From Thalassolituus maritimus (GTDB taxonomy: Bacteria; Pseudomonadota; Gammaproteobacteria; Pseudomonadales; Oceanobacteraceae): a DNA stretch of 64,000 nucleotides. The stretch lies in assembly GCA_913019975.1 (NCBI GenBank), contig CAJWBH010000010.1, positions 1 through 64,000 of the forward strand, written 5' to 3'. The stretch's first letter is position 1, and each line of letters opens with the position of its first letter. Shown piece after piece: positions 44,843 through 53,472 of this stretch. A program made the position numbers and the translations under genes. A model generated the notes under the pieces. The model made no database searches. It saw only the letters and a list, made by a program, of their open reading frames with translations, and was not told where the DNA came from.

Positions 44843-45401
44843 ACTGTAACCCTCCCCTAATTAGGACCACTCATTATTAGAGCCCTTCCAGGGAGGCTGC
44901 TCTTAGTTCACGATACTCAACCGGTGTTAAATCACCAAGTGATTCGTGAGGTCGTTATTCATTGTATTCCATCATCCAGCGACTGGTAATATCTCTTGCT
45001 TCATCAAGATCACTGAACAGGTAGTAATCCAATATTTCTGTTCTATAAGTACGATTGAATCGCTCAATATAAGCATTCTGTGTTGGTTTGCCAGGTTTTA
45101 TAAATTCAAGCAGTACGCCATGCTCTTCTGCCCATTCTGACAGCGCCAGAGCCGTAAACTCAGGTCCATTATCCATACGAATCTGAGCCGGGTAGCCCCG
45201 CCATTCGGCTATGCGCTCCAGTGTTCGGATGACCCGCCTTGACGGCAGGTTCAGATCAATCTGAATGTCCAGAACTTCACGATGAGGAACGACCTCACGA
45301 ATCACTTGGTGATCTGACACCGGTTGAGTATCGTGAACAAAGAGCAACCTCCCCGGAGACACTCTAATAATGAGTGGTCCTAATTAGGGGAGGGTTACAG
45401 T
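44843..45401. mobile_element. IS3-family remnant with inverted duplicate ends
   Basis: A 559-bp element bounded by a perfect 40-bp inverted repeat (outer bases ACTGTAACCCTCCCC). The repeat extends, with about nine mismatches, to 114 bp (44843-44956 against 45288-45401). Both arms derive from the 3' end of the same IS, including the transposase C-terminal codons. The right arm is therefore an inverted second copy fused to a truncated transposase. No flanking duplication is obvious. It looks like a deletion/inversion product of two opposed IS copies. Its right end supplies the stop codon of the sulfotransferase-like gene next to it. Confidence 0.88.
44877..45287 (-). pseudogene. IS3-family OrfB transposase fragment
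   Basis: The C-terminal half of a DDE transposase: REVLDIQIDLNLPSRRVI, then the rve-domain piece IRMDNGPEFTALALSEWA with the second catalytic Asp, and ending WMMEYNE. An in-frame TAA (44957-44955) interrupts it. After that stop the frame continues RPHESLGDLTPVEYREL, the normal IS3 C-terminus, so the stop is a nonsense mutation. The N-terminal half, the HTH orfA and the first catalytic Asp are missing. The open frame upstream of 45287 is antisense of the inverted arm and not real protein. It is inactive. Confidence 0.88.
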
Positions 45402-46159
45402 GGCATATTAGTTATAACTCTTTTCAAAAAATCTGTCATCCTTCGCTTTCTTAAAATTAAGTTCACCCAACGCTGAACAATCACTTGGCTATCGGTCATT
45501 GATGGATTGCTTGCGATTTCTTCCATTCCTGGCACTGGAGAAAGATCCGCAATAATGAAAAAGTTATTCAATAAATCTGAAGCGGAGGCTTCATAAGAGC
45601 GATACCGTACATAGCCATTAAACTCTGAAGCCACCTCTGCCCAATGACATAGAGCCTTACCATAGTTAGTTGTATTTGCTATAAAACCTTGATCATTGCT
45701 CTGACTAATGTAATCTTCAAAGCTAAGAAAGCCACCACAAGAAACGTATTGCTTGTAATGACTAAAGATCCATTGAAATGGCTCCCGGTAAAATGCGAGG
45801 ATAACTGGGCGATGTCCTGCGACTGTCAAAATAGATAATAGCTCTACAATCCTGTCAATTTCCACTACCCTTGACGATAGATGCTCACTTGTTAGATAAA
45901 TATTATTGTCAGAATTCCTACGAAGGTATTCAACGAGTGACTCTTTAAAATCAGACCTTGATTTTGGAACCATCATATTTTTCAAACTCTTTGATGGTAA
46001 AACTAGACTCGACAATTCCATCTGGTTTGGGCGCTGAAATAGTTCAGATGGAAAAGAAAGACTACCTCTAAATATCTCATTTCCGAACCGCTCAAAACAA
46101 GCCTGTACTGTAGTGCTACTAGTTTTTTCACACCCAATATGAACGTAAATATTTGACAT
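45395..46159 (-). CDS. Sulfotransferase-like protein, 3' end formed by the IS remnant
   Basis: A 254-residue P-loop protein. IYVHIGCEKTSSTTVQACF at the start is the sulfotransferase 5'-phosphosulfate loop (H-I-G-x-x-K-T-x-x-T/S-T). AFYREPFQWIFSHYKQYV is the R-x-P...S-x-Y 3'-phosphate motif. The last codons lie in the IS end, which provides Leu-stop, so the native C-terminus is probably lost. Most of the sulfotransferase core appears retained, and activity is uncertain. ATG 46159 overlaps the flippase stop as ATGA, so it was part of that operon. AT-rich. Confidence 0.72.
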   Translation of the reverse strand: MSNIYVHIGCEKTSSTTVQACFERFGNEIFRGSLSFPSELFQRPNQMELSSLVLPSKSLKNMMVPKSRSDFKESLVEYLRRNSDNNIYLTSEHLSSRVVEIDRIVELLSILTVAGHRPVILAFYREPFQWIFSHYKQYVSCGGFLSFEDYISQSNDQGFIANTTNYGKALCHWAEVASEFNGYVRYRSYEASASDLLNNFFIIADLSPVPGMEEIASNPSMTDSQVIVQRWVNLILRKRRMTDFLKRVITNMPL

Positions 46160-47592
46160 CAGTTACCCTTCAGTTCACTCAATTTACTATTCAGAAGAAA
46201 AATTCTTACTATTATATATGGTAGTAAAATTAAACCATGAATAAACAAGGTTAGAAAAAGAAGAAGCCAGTCCGGGAGAGCTACGGAGAAATAATTAACT
46301 ATGTGATCTCCTGCGTCAATAACAGGCAGGAGGTAAAAAACAGAGAAGAATATACACACTGACTCTACGAAATGCATAAAAAATGGGAGTCCCCTCAGCT
46401 TTAGAACAATACAAAGAAACGTTATCTTCATTATTGCCGAAACAAACAAACCGACCACAAAGAACTCAACCAAACTATCAAGAGAACCATAGACTGCGGC
46501 AGAATAAAGCAAAAGAGAAGCCGAGACTAAAAGATTTATTAAATTTAAATAAATGGCAAGGCCAGGTCTCCCCTTATTCAGACAAATGTTTTGCAAATGC
46601 CATGATATTGGCTGAGCCATCACTCCGAATGAAAAAATAGCCAAAAGCGATGCACTTTCATTCCACTTAGATCCAAACACGACGTCAATGATTTCTTCAC
46701 TATTCACCCCGATAATTGCTACAAACGGAACGAGAAGAACAACTAAACCCCGAACAACTAAATGATAAGCAGTCATCGGGGCCGATGTTGATGTCATAAC
46801 TGACAATGAGACTGGGGTCACTGCGGTCATTAATACGCTGTATAGCGTAACGAGAACTTTTCTTCCGACATCTAAAATCGCCAAAGCCTGTGGGCCAAAG
46901 AATGATACGGTAATAAACTCTGTTTGTTTCGAGCTAAAAAAGTTCATTACTTGAGAAATCGATACTTTCCACCCGAAAGAAAAGATCCTAAAAAGACCTG
47001 GCACAGAGAAATCACTCTCCAGTCTAAATCTAGAGATATAACGCAATACAATGTAGTCGAGAAGAACGTACGCATATTTAGCATAAATTAGCGATAACAC
47101 CCCCTGACCGTTACTTACAGAAATAATACCAACGGCACCAGAGAATACTGCTATCCCGGCTCTTCTTATAGCCAGTGCTTTAAACTGCATCCGTCGTTGA
47201 AGAATTCCTTGATAGAAAGTATTCAAACAAGAGAAATACGGAAACAACGCCATATAAATATATAGACTGCTAACCTCTACTCCCGCGACATAATAAGATA
47301 CAGGCGTAATAATACCTACTAAAATCAGCACTAAAGAAGCGGCAACAATTCTTATAAAATAAAGGCAATCCCCATAAAAATCAGAACTGCAATTCTTTGT
47401 TCTTATGATATTTTCACGAACACCGAAAGATGCAACATACGAGAACAATTCCATTGTCAATAATACGACAATTAAGTAACCAAACTGTTCTGGAGGCACC
47501 TCCCTGGAGACAAGAATGTAAGTAACAACTGTTAAAGCCTTTTCAGACACAGTCCCGAATATACTCCAAGCCCCCGAACTAAGCGCTTTCAA
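46159..47592 (-). CDS. wzx: Polysaccharide flippase (Wzx-like, MATE/MVF superfamily)
   Basis: Moves the lipid-linked repeat unit across the inner membrane. About twelve hydrophobic spans are seen in roughly 477 residues. The N-terminal SSGAWSIFGTVSEKALTVVT and EQFGYLIVVLLTMEL are typical of Wzx-type exporters. I favour a TTG start at 47592 because GGAGG lies 7 nt upstream and the protein then begins just before the conserved SGAWS segment. An ATG at 47625 would overlap the upstream gene by 47 bp. It is AT-rich and lies in the variable core. Confidence 0.85.
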   Translation of the reverse strand: MKALSSGAWSIFGTVSEKALTVVTYILVSREVPPEQFGYLIVVLLTMELFSYVASFGVRENIIRTKNCSSDFYGDCLYFIRIVAASLVLILVGIITPVSYYVAGVEVSSLYIYMALFPYFSCLNTFYQGILQRRMQFKALAIRRAGIAVFSGAVGIISVSNGQGVLSLIYAKYAYVLLDYIVLRYISRFRLESDFSVPGLFRIFSFGWKVSISQVMNFFSSKQTEFITVSFFGPQALAILDVGRKVLVTLYSVLMTAVTPVSLSVMTSTSAPMTAYHLVVRGLVVLLVPFVAIIGVNSEEIIDVVFGSKWNESASLLAIFSFGVMAQPISWHLQNICLNKGRPGLAIYLNLINLLVSASLLLYSAAVYGSLDSLVEFFVVGLFVSAIMKITFLCIVLKLRGLPFFMHFVESVCIFFSVFYLLPVIDAGDHIVNYFSVALPDWLLLFLTLFIHGLILLPYIIVRIFLLNSKLSELKGN

Positions 47593-48520
47593 GAGCCAGC
47601 CTCCATCGTTCAGCAACTGATTCATCACAAAAATAGTCCATTGGATCAACAATACCAGGACCATTACTTAATGACTTATTCAATAGAAAGTCATCGAGAT
47701 CGTAAACACCTCGAAACTTACTGAAATACTCGGTATACATAGCCCCCCGACGCATTAACACAGATGCCCCAAAGGATATAGCGTGATAAAAAGCACCTGT
47801 TACTATCATCGTGTTTGGATTGTGAGGCAAAACGACATACTTAGACCGTGCTATGTAATGGCATAACTGATCATACTCAATAAAGGAATTCTGCCAAGTT
47901 ACATCAAGCTTCCGCTTATTTATCACCTCGCCGATATGTTTCGTAAGACTTAAGTCATCAGATCTGCCGAGCATACATAGACTTTTTTCAACAGGCCAGT
48001 CCTCTAATAATTCAACCAAACCCTTATAACCTTTTACTGCTCCGAAATACAAAAAATCAATATCCCTATCTCGATTTTTTGTTTGTACAGATTCCGAGGA
48101 GTATAGCGGATGAGAGGCATATCGAAAGTCCTTTGATAGTCCATGCCTATGAACTAACGCTACATCACTTATACGCCTAAGCAACCGAACCAATAATATA
48201 TGATGTTTTATCTTAAATTTAGAATGTGGATAATAATTATGTCGTACCCAAACTATTTTTCTAAATCTAAGTCTAAGTACAATCATAAGGAGAATGCTTT
48301 TTAAAAGTGCCATATAAGGTCGCTTACTACCTCCTATACGATCCTCAAACCAGTTGAGTATTAACAATTCCTCTCTATTCCTAATATTAAAAAAGTTTTC
48401 TCTAAATCCCCCCAGAGGCTTTGATTCAAAACCACAGTATGACCAAATCCTTCTGCAAGAGTTTAAATAATCGTTACTGCCGTCTCCTTTCGGATAATAA
48501 TAAAGCCTGCTTTTCTTCAT
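47579..48520 (-). CDS. Glycosyltransferase-like protein (GT-B)
   Basis: A 313-residue AT-rich gene product. The N-terminal half has RKIVWVRHNYYPHSK, a loop common in this group, and the second half starts DIDFLYFGAVKGYKGLVELL, then SKYVVLPHNPNTMIVTGAFYHAISFGASVL, which resembles the donor-site region of GT-B enzymes (substitution of the usual glutamates is notable). Its stop overlaps the flippase start by 14 bp. A glycosyltransferase role fits the locus; family and sugar are uncertain. Confidence 0.72.
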   Translation of the reverse strand: MKKSRLYYYPKGDGSNDYLNSCRRIWSYCGFESKPLGGFRENFFNIRNREELLILNWFEDRIGGSKRPYMALLKSILLMIVLRLRFRKIVWVRHNYYPHSKFKIKHHILLVRLLRRISDVALVHRHGLSKDFRYASHPLYSSESVQTKNRDRDIDFLYFGAVKGYKGLVELLEDWPVEKSLCMLGRSDDLSLTKHIGEVINKRKLDVTWQNSFIEYDQLCHYIARSKYVVLPHNPNTMIVTGAFYHAISFGASVLMRRGAMYTEYFSKFRGVYDLDDFLLNKSLSNGPGIVDPMDYFCDESVAERWRLALESA

Positions 48521-48529
48521 AGGATTATC

Positions 48530-48679
48530 TCAAGATCTATATTCAGTTCGTCCTTTGTGAGAAATAACTTTCGCTGGTATACCTGCAACTGCACCATTGT
48601 CGGGAAACCTTTTCTTAACCAAAAGATTATCAACAATTCGCATACTATCACCCAGGTAAATTTTCCAATACAACTTTAC
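48530..48679 (-). pseudogene. C-terminal remnant of a hexapeptide-repeat acyltransferase
   Basis: A 49-codon open frame with no start. It reads YLGDSMRIVDNLLVKKRFPD, then NGAVAGIPAKVISHKG, and ends at TGA 48530. The V/I-x-x-N-x-V-V-x-K-x-x-P-D-N-x-x-V-A-G-x-P-A-K-V-I pattern is the classic last coil of left-handed beta-helix acetyltransferases such as those in O-antigen and capsule loci. An in-frame stop bounds it upstream, so the front of the gene is gone. It points to past loss of an O-acetyl modification. Confidence 0.7.
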
Positions 48680-49055
48680 TCAAAGGGCATTCGTTTCTCT
48701 ATTCCAATTAAGATAACTACAGTGGCTCGTACGATACGCTGAAAAAGCCCGTATACAAGTTGTTTTTGGTACTCTCTGTCATCTACGAACCGTTTACCTC
48801 CGTTTTTAAGCTCCTGAGTCCTCGGCTAATCAGAAGCAATGCTTCTGATTTGTGATTTTACCACACCCGTCCGCCCTGAGACTGTTCTACCGTGTGCTCT
48901 GACGATGCCCCAATATCCTGTGATAAACTAAATTCTATGATTAAATAGCATCCATTGAAGCGGACCATGAAGTATCAAGCCTAAATGACATAGCAAACAA
49001 TCGATGCAGTACTCTACTAAAGAACAGCTCTTTAATTGTAAGGCTAGCAGCTATT
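48680..49055. other. Gene-free AT-rich stretch with a 23-bp palindrome
   Basis: No supported gene. The one clear structure is a perfect inverted repeat, AATCAGAAGCA/TGCTTCTGATT with a 1-nt centre, at 48829-48851. Neither strand has a T-run after it. The rest may be decayed mobile or coding DNA, but I could not assign it. It separates the acyltransferase remnant from the family 2 glycosyltransferase. Confidence 0.5.
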
Positions 49056-49955
49056 CTAGTATCCGGACCATTGAACGACTATAGATACTCTCTTTTTGAC
49101 CATATCAAGAAAAGCACTTAATGTTGCGACCAATCCTCCTTCGCGCAAAGAATACATCAACCAGGAATATTTACGATTCTTCTTTGATATTTCTATGAGA
49201 ATTTGTCTTGACGTCCTATACCTATAGTATTTTTCTCCCAACCAATGTCTATGCTTAACAATCGATGCCAATCTAGGCGAATAACTATCTACTGTCATTT
49301 TTCTAGCTTTACTCGATATGCCTTCATGTGTACCAAAGCGATAATAGAACAGTGCCTGATCAACATAGGCAATAGTACCTGACTGAAAAAGCCTGACATA
49401 AATATCCCAATCCTGTCCACAAACCAGAGATTCATCAAATCTATGTTCTGCCAAAGTACTTCTCTTAGCCATAAAGCCGCTCATCCCGCAGTATGGGTTT
49501 CCCTTTTTTAACACCTCTTTCACGACTTCTTTTTCACCTGTCCTGACTTTAACTCTTCCCGACTCAAGAAACTCGAAACCGCACAGCACGGCATTACAGT
49601 CTGTCGTATCATTTAAAACTTTAAATTGCCTTTCAAGTTTATTTTCTTTCCAGATGTCGTCATCATCCAGAAAAGCTACATACTCACCACTTGCGCTCTG
49701 TACTCCAATATTACGCGAAGCATTTGCCCCCATATTTGACTCTGATCGGATATATCTAATCATTTCATTTCGGAAGCTTTCAACTACAGGCTTCAACTCA
49801 ATTGGCGAGCAGTCATCTACTACTATTATCTCTTTCGCAGGCAATGATTGCGAGAGAACGCTTGCGAGTGCAGCTTCCAGGTAATCAGGGCGATTATATG
49901 CGCTAATGACGACACTAATACCAGGATCTTCTTTTTCAATCAGTTTCGAGATCAT
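49056..49955 (-). CDS. Glycosyltransferase, family 2
   Basis: A 299-residue GT-A glycosyltransferase. The N-terminus ISVVISAYNRPDYLEAALAS is the family 2 start. ASGEYVAFLDDDDIWKENKL carries the D-x-D metal site, and SLVCGQDWDIYVRL has the ED/QD catalytic region. It begins 1 bp after the beta-helix gene stop and ends the tight operon that runs from 55.6 kb. Sugar unknown; AT-rich like its neighbours. Confidence 0.92.
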   Translation of the reverse strand: MISKLIEKEDPGISVVISAYNRPDYLEAALASVLSQSLPAKEIIVVDDCSPIELKPVVESFRNEMIRYIRSESNMGANASRNIGVQSASGEYVAFLDDDDIWKENKLERQFKVLNDTTDCNAVLCGFEFLESGRVKVRTGEKEVVKEVLKKGNPYCGMSGFMAKRSTLAEHRFDESLVCGQDWDIYVRLFQSGTIAYVDQALFYYRFGTHEGISSKARKMTVDSYSPRLASIVKHRHWLGEKYYRYRTSRQILIEISKKNRKYSWLMYSLREGGLVATLSAFLDMVKKRVSIVVQWSGY

Positions 49956-51056
49956 TTAGGTGGCCTCTTTTGTGTTCAGTAGTAATGAAATACATTCCAG
50001 TCGTGTAGTGTGCTGAGCATTATATATACTTTTATAAAGTTGCTCGACACGTCGGGGAACTGAGCAACTGAAGTTTATCGTCGAATCCTTCGCTTCGACC
50101 AACTTAAAGAATTTACGTGTAGCGTAACAATCTAAACATGTATAGCTTCTCGCCCACGCTTTTATGGCATGGCGGCTCTTAGTACCGCCAAAGAATATTA
50201 AGTTTTCCATAGTCACATTCTTACCCTTAACATCAACATCTGCATCACGATTATTTTCGAAAGCGATATTTTTTATAATTATGTCCTCAGGTACGCCTCT
50301 CTTATGATCGATTTCAACACCATCACCTTGTTGAAATCTATTTCCACAGCCGCCGTGATTATTTCTAATTACACCATTGGATATACTTAATTTATGCGCA
50401 CTCTCATATATTTGTATTCCGCCCTTCCAGCAGTAACTTTTTTCCGACGATCCGTCTATATCGAAGCCATCAATATTTACATTACTGACTCGATCACCAA
50501 AAACCCTAATAGCTGACCGATAGTAACCTGATACCAAAAATCGGGATATAACCCACTGATCGACTTTCCTACCAGCTCTCCCATTAAGAATAATACAATC
50601 ATGCGTTCCATCTGAATTTAGTCCGCTAATTAATATATCGATTGCAATCATTTTCCGAGAGTTTTTTATACAGTAACTCGTATCAATAAAGTTCAAGTTT
50701 TTAAGGACTATATCTTCACCACCGATTATAATACCGCCAACTTGATGACCATCCCCCTTAAAAGTGGCTTCACGAGCACCTTCTATAGTAAGGTTTCGAC
50801 CATGTATTTCCAATTCACCTGCTAAATTATATATCCCTTTCTGAAATAAAAAATGGCCGGATATCGGGCGCCGTGAAACCATACTTTTGAATTCTTCAAA
50901 TGATATAGCATTCACTGTGTTCAGCGATTCCTCCTTACCACTAAAAACCTTTACTGGCTGATATCGGGTTTCAATTAACGTTGCGGTACAGCTCGTGAGT
51001 GCAGAGGTATAAAATAGAAGAACGAGTAATTGAAATAACGAACGAGTAGTATTCAT
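49956..51056 (-). CDS. Predicted right-handed beta-helix lipoprotein
   Basis: A 366-residue envelope protein. The N-terminus has a lipoprotein signal peptide with lipobox LTSC (Cys near residue 23). The body consists of repeated strand turns such as LEIHGRNLTIEGA, IIIGGEDIVLKNLNFIDT, VSNVNIDGFDI and IIIKNIAFENNRDADVDVKG, the pattern of pectate-lyase-like parallel beta helices (PbH1 repeats). Similar proteins in exopolysaccharide loci are lyases, epimerases or binding proteins. No catalytic residues could be identified. It overlaps the Wzy stop by 4 bp and lies within the polymer operon, so action on the uronic-acid polymer in the periplasm or outer membrane is plausible. Confidence 0.75.
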   Translation of the reverse strand: MNTTRSLFQLLVLLFYTSALTSCTATLIETRYQPVKVFSGKEESLNTVNAISFEEFKSMVSRRPISGHFLFQKGIYNLAGELEIHGRNLTIEGAREATFKGDGHQVGGIIIGGEDIVLKNLNFIDTSYCIKNSRKMIAIDILISGLNSDGTHDCIILNGRAGRKVDQWVISRFLVSGYYRSAIRVFGDRVSNVNIDGFDIDGSSEKSYCWKGGIQIYESAHKLSISNGVIRNNHGGCGNRFQQGDGVEIDHKRGVPEDIIIKNIAFENNRDADVDVKGKNVTMENLIFFGGTKSRHAIKAWARSYTCLDCYATRKFFKLVEAKDSTINFSCSVPRRVEQLYKSIYNAQHTTRLECISLLLNTKEAT

Positions 51057-52360
51057 TTAGCAGGCCACTCGCTTTCGTGTGTTAATACCCCCCTCGAAGA
51101 AAAAACACATAAAAGAGAGAATAAAACCACACCTTCTATTTGCCAGAGCGGCATCGTTGCCATATTTAATACTATAAAGCCAAGCATTCCTGGTAACGCT
51201 ATACGAACAACGGGTTTATTAAACAGAAGAATCAACCTTAACAAGGTAATAATAAAGATAGAAATCAGAATAGAAAAACCAACAACTCCGATCTCATACA
51301 ATGCTGAGATATAGGTGTTATGTGCGTACAATGTATAAAAAGCTCTCCAACTCCCGGGTCCATGACCGATAAGTTGATAAAGCATGCTGGATTCGTACCA
51401 CCCCATAAAATAGACATTCCAGATATACAGCCTACCCGAAAAGTACTTGCGATCCTGATTATAATAATAATCATAGGGCACCATAAGGTCGGTAATATCA
51501 GCAATGAACTGAGGAATTTCTTCGAACCGCTCAAGCAACGAAGATGTCACAAACAAAGGAGATAAAATAAAAAGTACCACTATAGGAATAAATGATAATA
51601 ACTTCCCTCGTATATCCGAGCGCAGAAAAACCAGAAAGCAATAGAACCCGAAAAATACCATATAAGCCATAACTGTTGTTCTGTAGTTAATTAAGAAAAG
51701 TATAATCAACCCCAGAAATAAAAGCCCAATTTTCATAAAAACGGACTTCATTGTAGCTTCAAAATACAACAACATCAGGAAGAACGAGGTAAAGACAACT
51801 ATTGAGAATGCAGATTCATGATTAAAACCACCAATAAAGCTTCTACTACCATCCGCCTCAGAAGCTTTGACCTCCATAAATACGATCGATAAAAACGTTA
51901 GAATTAATGGATAACTATAAGCGACACAAAGTGCTCGTATTAATTTTAATAGCTTATTCTCTTTTACAGCCACAATTAACAGACACATCATGCATAACAG
52001 AAAAATCCACTTGATAACTTCAACAGCAGCCAGAACGAAACTACCTAGAAGACCGCTTATCAACATTACCAATATTAAAATTTTCACCAGTATAAATTGA
52101 CGACCCCAAAAATACGGATAACGAATCTTGGTCAGATAAAGCAAAGCTATAGCGACAAAACCTATACTGAATATCGATATCAAAGAGAGGCCAGCAGCAA
52201 TGCTTTGATATGTTATCTCATGCAACGAGGACAGCATCAATCGTATCAGCACTATCCAGAACACTAACTTCAATGCCAGGGATGTATTGTTCTTCTGATT
52301 CCACTTATACCCGATAAACAAGTACACCAGTAGAACAACGAACTTCACCCCAAGAAACAT
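51053..52360 (-). CDS. O-antigen ligase/Wzy-type polymerase
   Basis: A 435-residue membrane protein with about 10-12 hydrophobic spans, likely the polymerase that joins lipid-linked repeats in the periplasm. The Wzy_C signature lies in a periplasmic loop near residue 330: GHGPGSWRAFYTLYAHNTYI followed by LYEIGVVGF. Start taken as ATG 52360, which shares a base with the upstream TGA; GTG 52363 is possible. It is the only such gene within the glycosyltransferase operon, so it is the best Wzy candidate. AT-rich. Confidence 0.82.
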   Translation of the reverse strand: MFLGVKFVVLLVYLFIGYKWNQKNNTSLALKLVFWIVLIRLMLSSLHEITYQSIAAGLSLISIFSIGFVAIALLYLTKIRYPYFWGRQFILVKILILVMLISGLLGSFVLAAVEVIKWIFLLCMMCLLIVAVKENKLLKLIRALCVAYSYPLILTFLSIVFMEVKASEADGSRSFIGGFNHESAFSIVVFTSFFLMLLYFEATMKSVFMKIGLLFLGLIILFLINYRTTVMAYMVFFGFYCFLVFLRSDIRGKLLSFIPIVVLFILSPLFVTSSLLERFEEIPQFIADITDLMVPYDYYYNQDRKYFSGRLYIWNVYFMGWYESSMLYQLIGHGPGSWRAFYTLYAHNTYISALYEIGVVGFSILISIFIITLLRLILLFNKPVVRIALPGMLGFIVLNMATMPLWQIEGVVLFSLLCVFSSRGVLTHESEWPAK

Positions 52361-53472
52361 CACTCAATTCCCTGAAGTGTATTTGATAACTGCCTGGATA
52401 TTTCAGCCCAGTTATATTTATCTATATAGCTGGCACCCTCCACCACATAGTCTTCCAGATTGGTTACGCTCAACCTATTAGCGAGTGAGTGAATGTCTCC
52501 TAAAGGGAAATAACAGGCTTCTGGCAAGCCAACATCTGTATTGGGGGTGATATCACTCACCAACACCCTGCAACCGAATGACAGTGCTTCAAGCAGAGAG
52601 ATAGGCAAGCCTTCGTGATATGACGGCAATACGAATAAAGCTGACTGTTTAAACAGCGTATAGAGTGCATCTGATTTTCGAATTCCTGCCATAACAACGC
52701 CGTCTGTGCAATTAGCAAGTTGCTGCATCTCTCGATAGAAGCTGTCCTCGTGATCTGAACCCCCCACAATTACGAGTTTGATACCCTGTTTTTGTGCAGC
52801 TGACTTAGCGTATGCAGTGAGTAAATCTTTTATTCCCTTTTCTGGCACTATCCGCCCGACGTATACGATGTATTCATCAGGTTCAAGACCTAACTCAATT
52901 AATACGTCCATCGAATCGGTATTTGCACCTTCCTGCGGCTTCATGCCATTGGGGATGTAAGTGATCTTACTATGCTCGTTGTATGCTTCCTTTAGTTGAT
53001 CCGTCAGACTCTTTCCCACCACCACTACGTGATTCGCGCTTTTTACCGCCAATCGCTCTCCTAACTTCAACAAGGTTTTGGCAATCGTATTCCACTTGGC
53101 CCGGTTATAGTCTTCCCCATGATGAGTCACGAGTACTTTTAGCCCGATCAGGCGCGCAAGCGGTGACATTAAGGCGGGGCCGATTGCATGAATATGTATT
53201 GCATCAGCCTTGAGTATGAATCTTGCGAAAAGCACGGCGATGAAGGTGTGGATGATGGTTTCTGTGTATTTATTCTTCGGGCTCCAGAGTGGCTTTATCT
53301 GCAAGCCCTTATATTCATAAGCGTCTTTACCGATATACGGAGACCTTCCAAGAACCGTGATTTCTATTTCGGGATGTTGCTGTTTAACAAGAGGATACAA
53401 TTGCTCGCAGTGAGTCTCTACACCACCCATTACCTCGGGTATACCACGCAAGCCGGTTACTGCTAGTTTCAT
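52360..53472 (-). CDS. Glycosyltransferase, family 4 type (IGGIET-related)
   Basis: A 370-residue GT-B enzyme. N-terminal LRGIPEVMGGVETHCEQLYP, the VLVTHHGEDYNRAKW segment, and the donor site SYHEGLPISLLEALSFGCRV with E-x7-E are seen. It aligns along its length with the gene at 40.1-41.2 kb (shared IGPALMSPLARLIGLKV versus IGPGVFAPIAKLLGFKV). It overlaps the neighbours on both sides (ATGA upstream). Rhamnosyl- or galactosyltransferases of the WbnH/cps2E-linked type share this build; the sugar is not determined. Confidence 0.88.
   Translation of the reverse strand: MKLAVTGLRGIPEVMGGVETHCEQLYPLVKQQHPEIEITVLGRSPYIGKDAYEYKGLQIKPLWSPKNKYTETIIHTFIAVLFARFILKADAIHIHAIGPALMSPLARLIGLKVLVTHHGEDYNRAKWNTIAKTLLKLGERLAVKSANHVVVVGKSLTDQLKEAYNEHSKITYIPNGMKPQEGANTDSMDVLIELGLEPDEYIVYVGRIVPEKGIKDLLTAYAKSAAQKQGIKLVIVGGSDHEDSFYREMQQLANCTDGVVMAGIRKSDALYTLFKQSALFVLPSYHEGLPISLLEALSFGCRVLVSDITPNTDVGLPEACYFPLGDIHSLANRLSVTNLEDYVVEGASYIDKYNWAEISRQLSNTLQGIE

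Noticed and set aside
44955..45362. Transposase frame starting at 45362 as a full coding gene
   Set aside because: The first ~25 codons are antisense of the inverted IS arm and the frame lacks the catalytic N-terminal half; treated as pseudogene.
48890..49050. Possible decayed transposase or IS end
   Set aside because: No reading frame or terminal repeat could be matched by eye.
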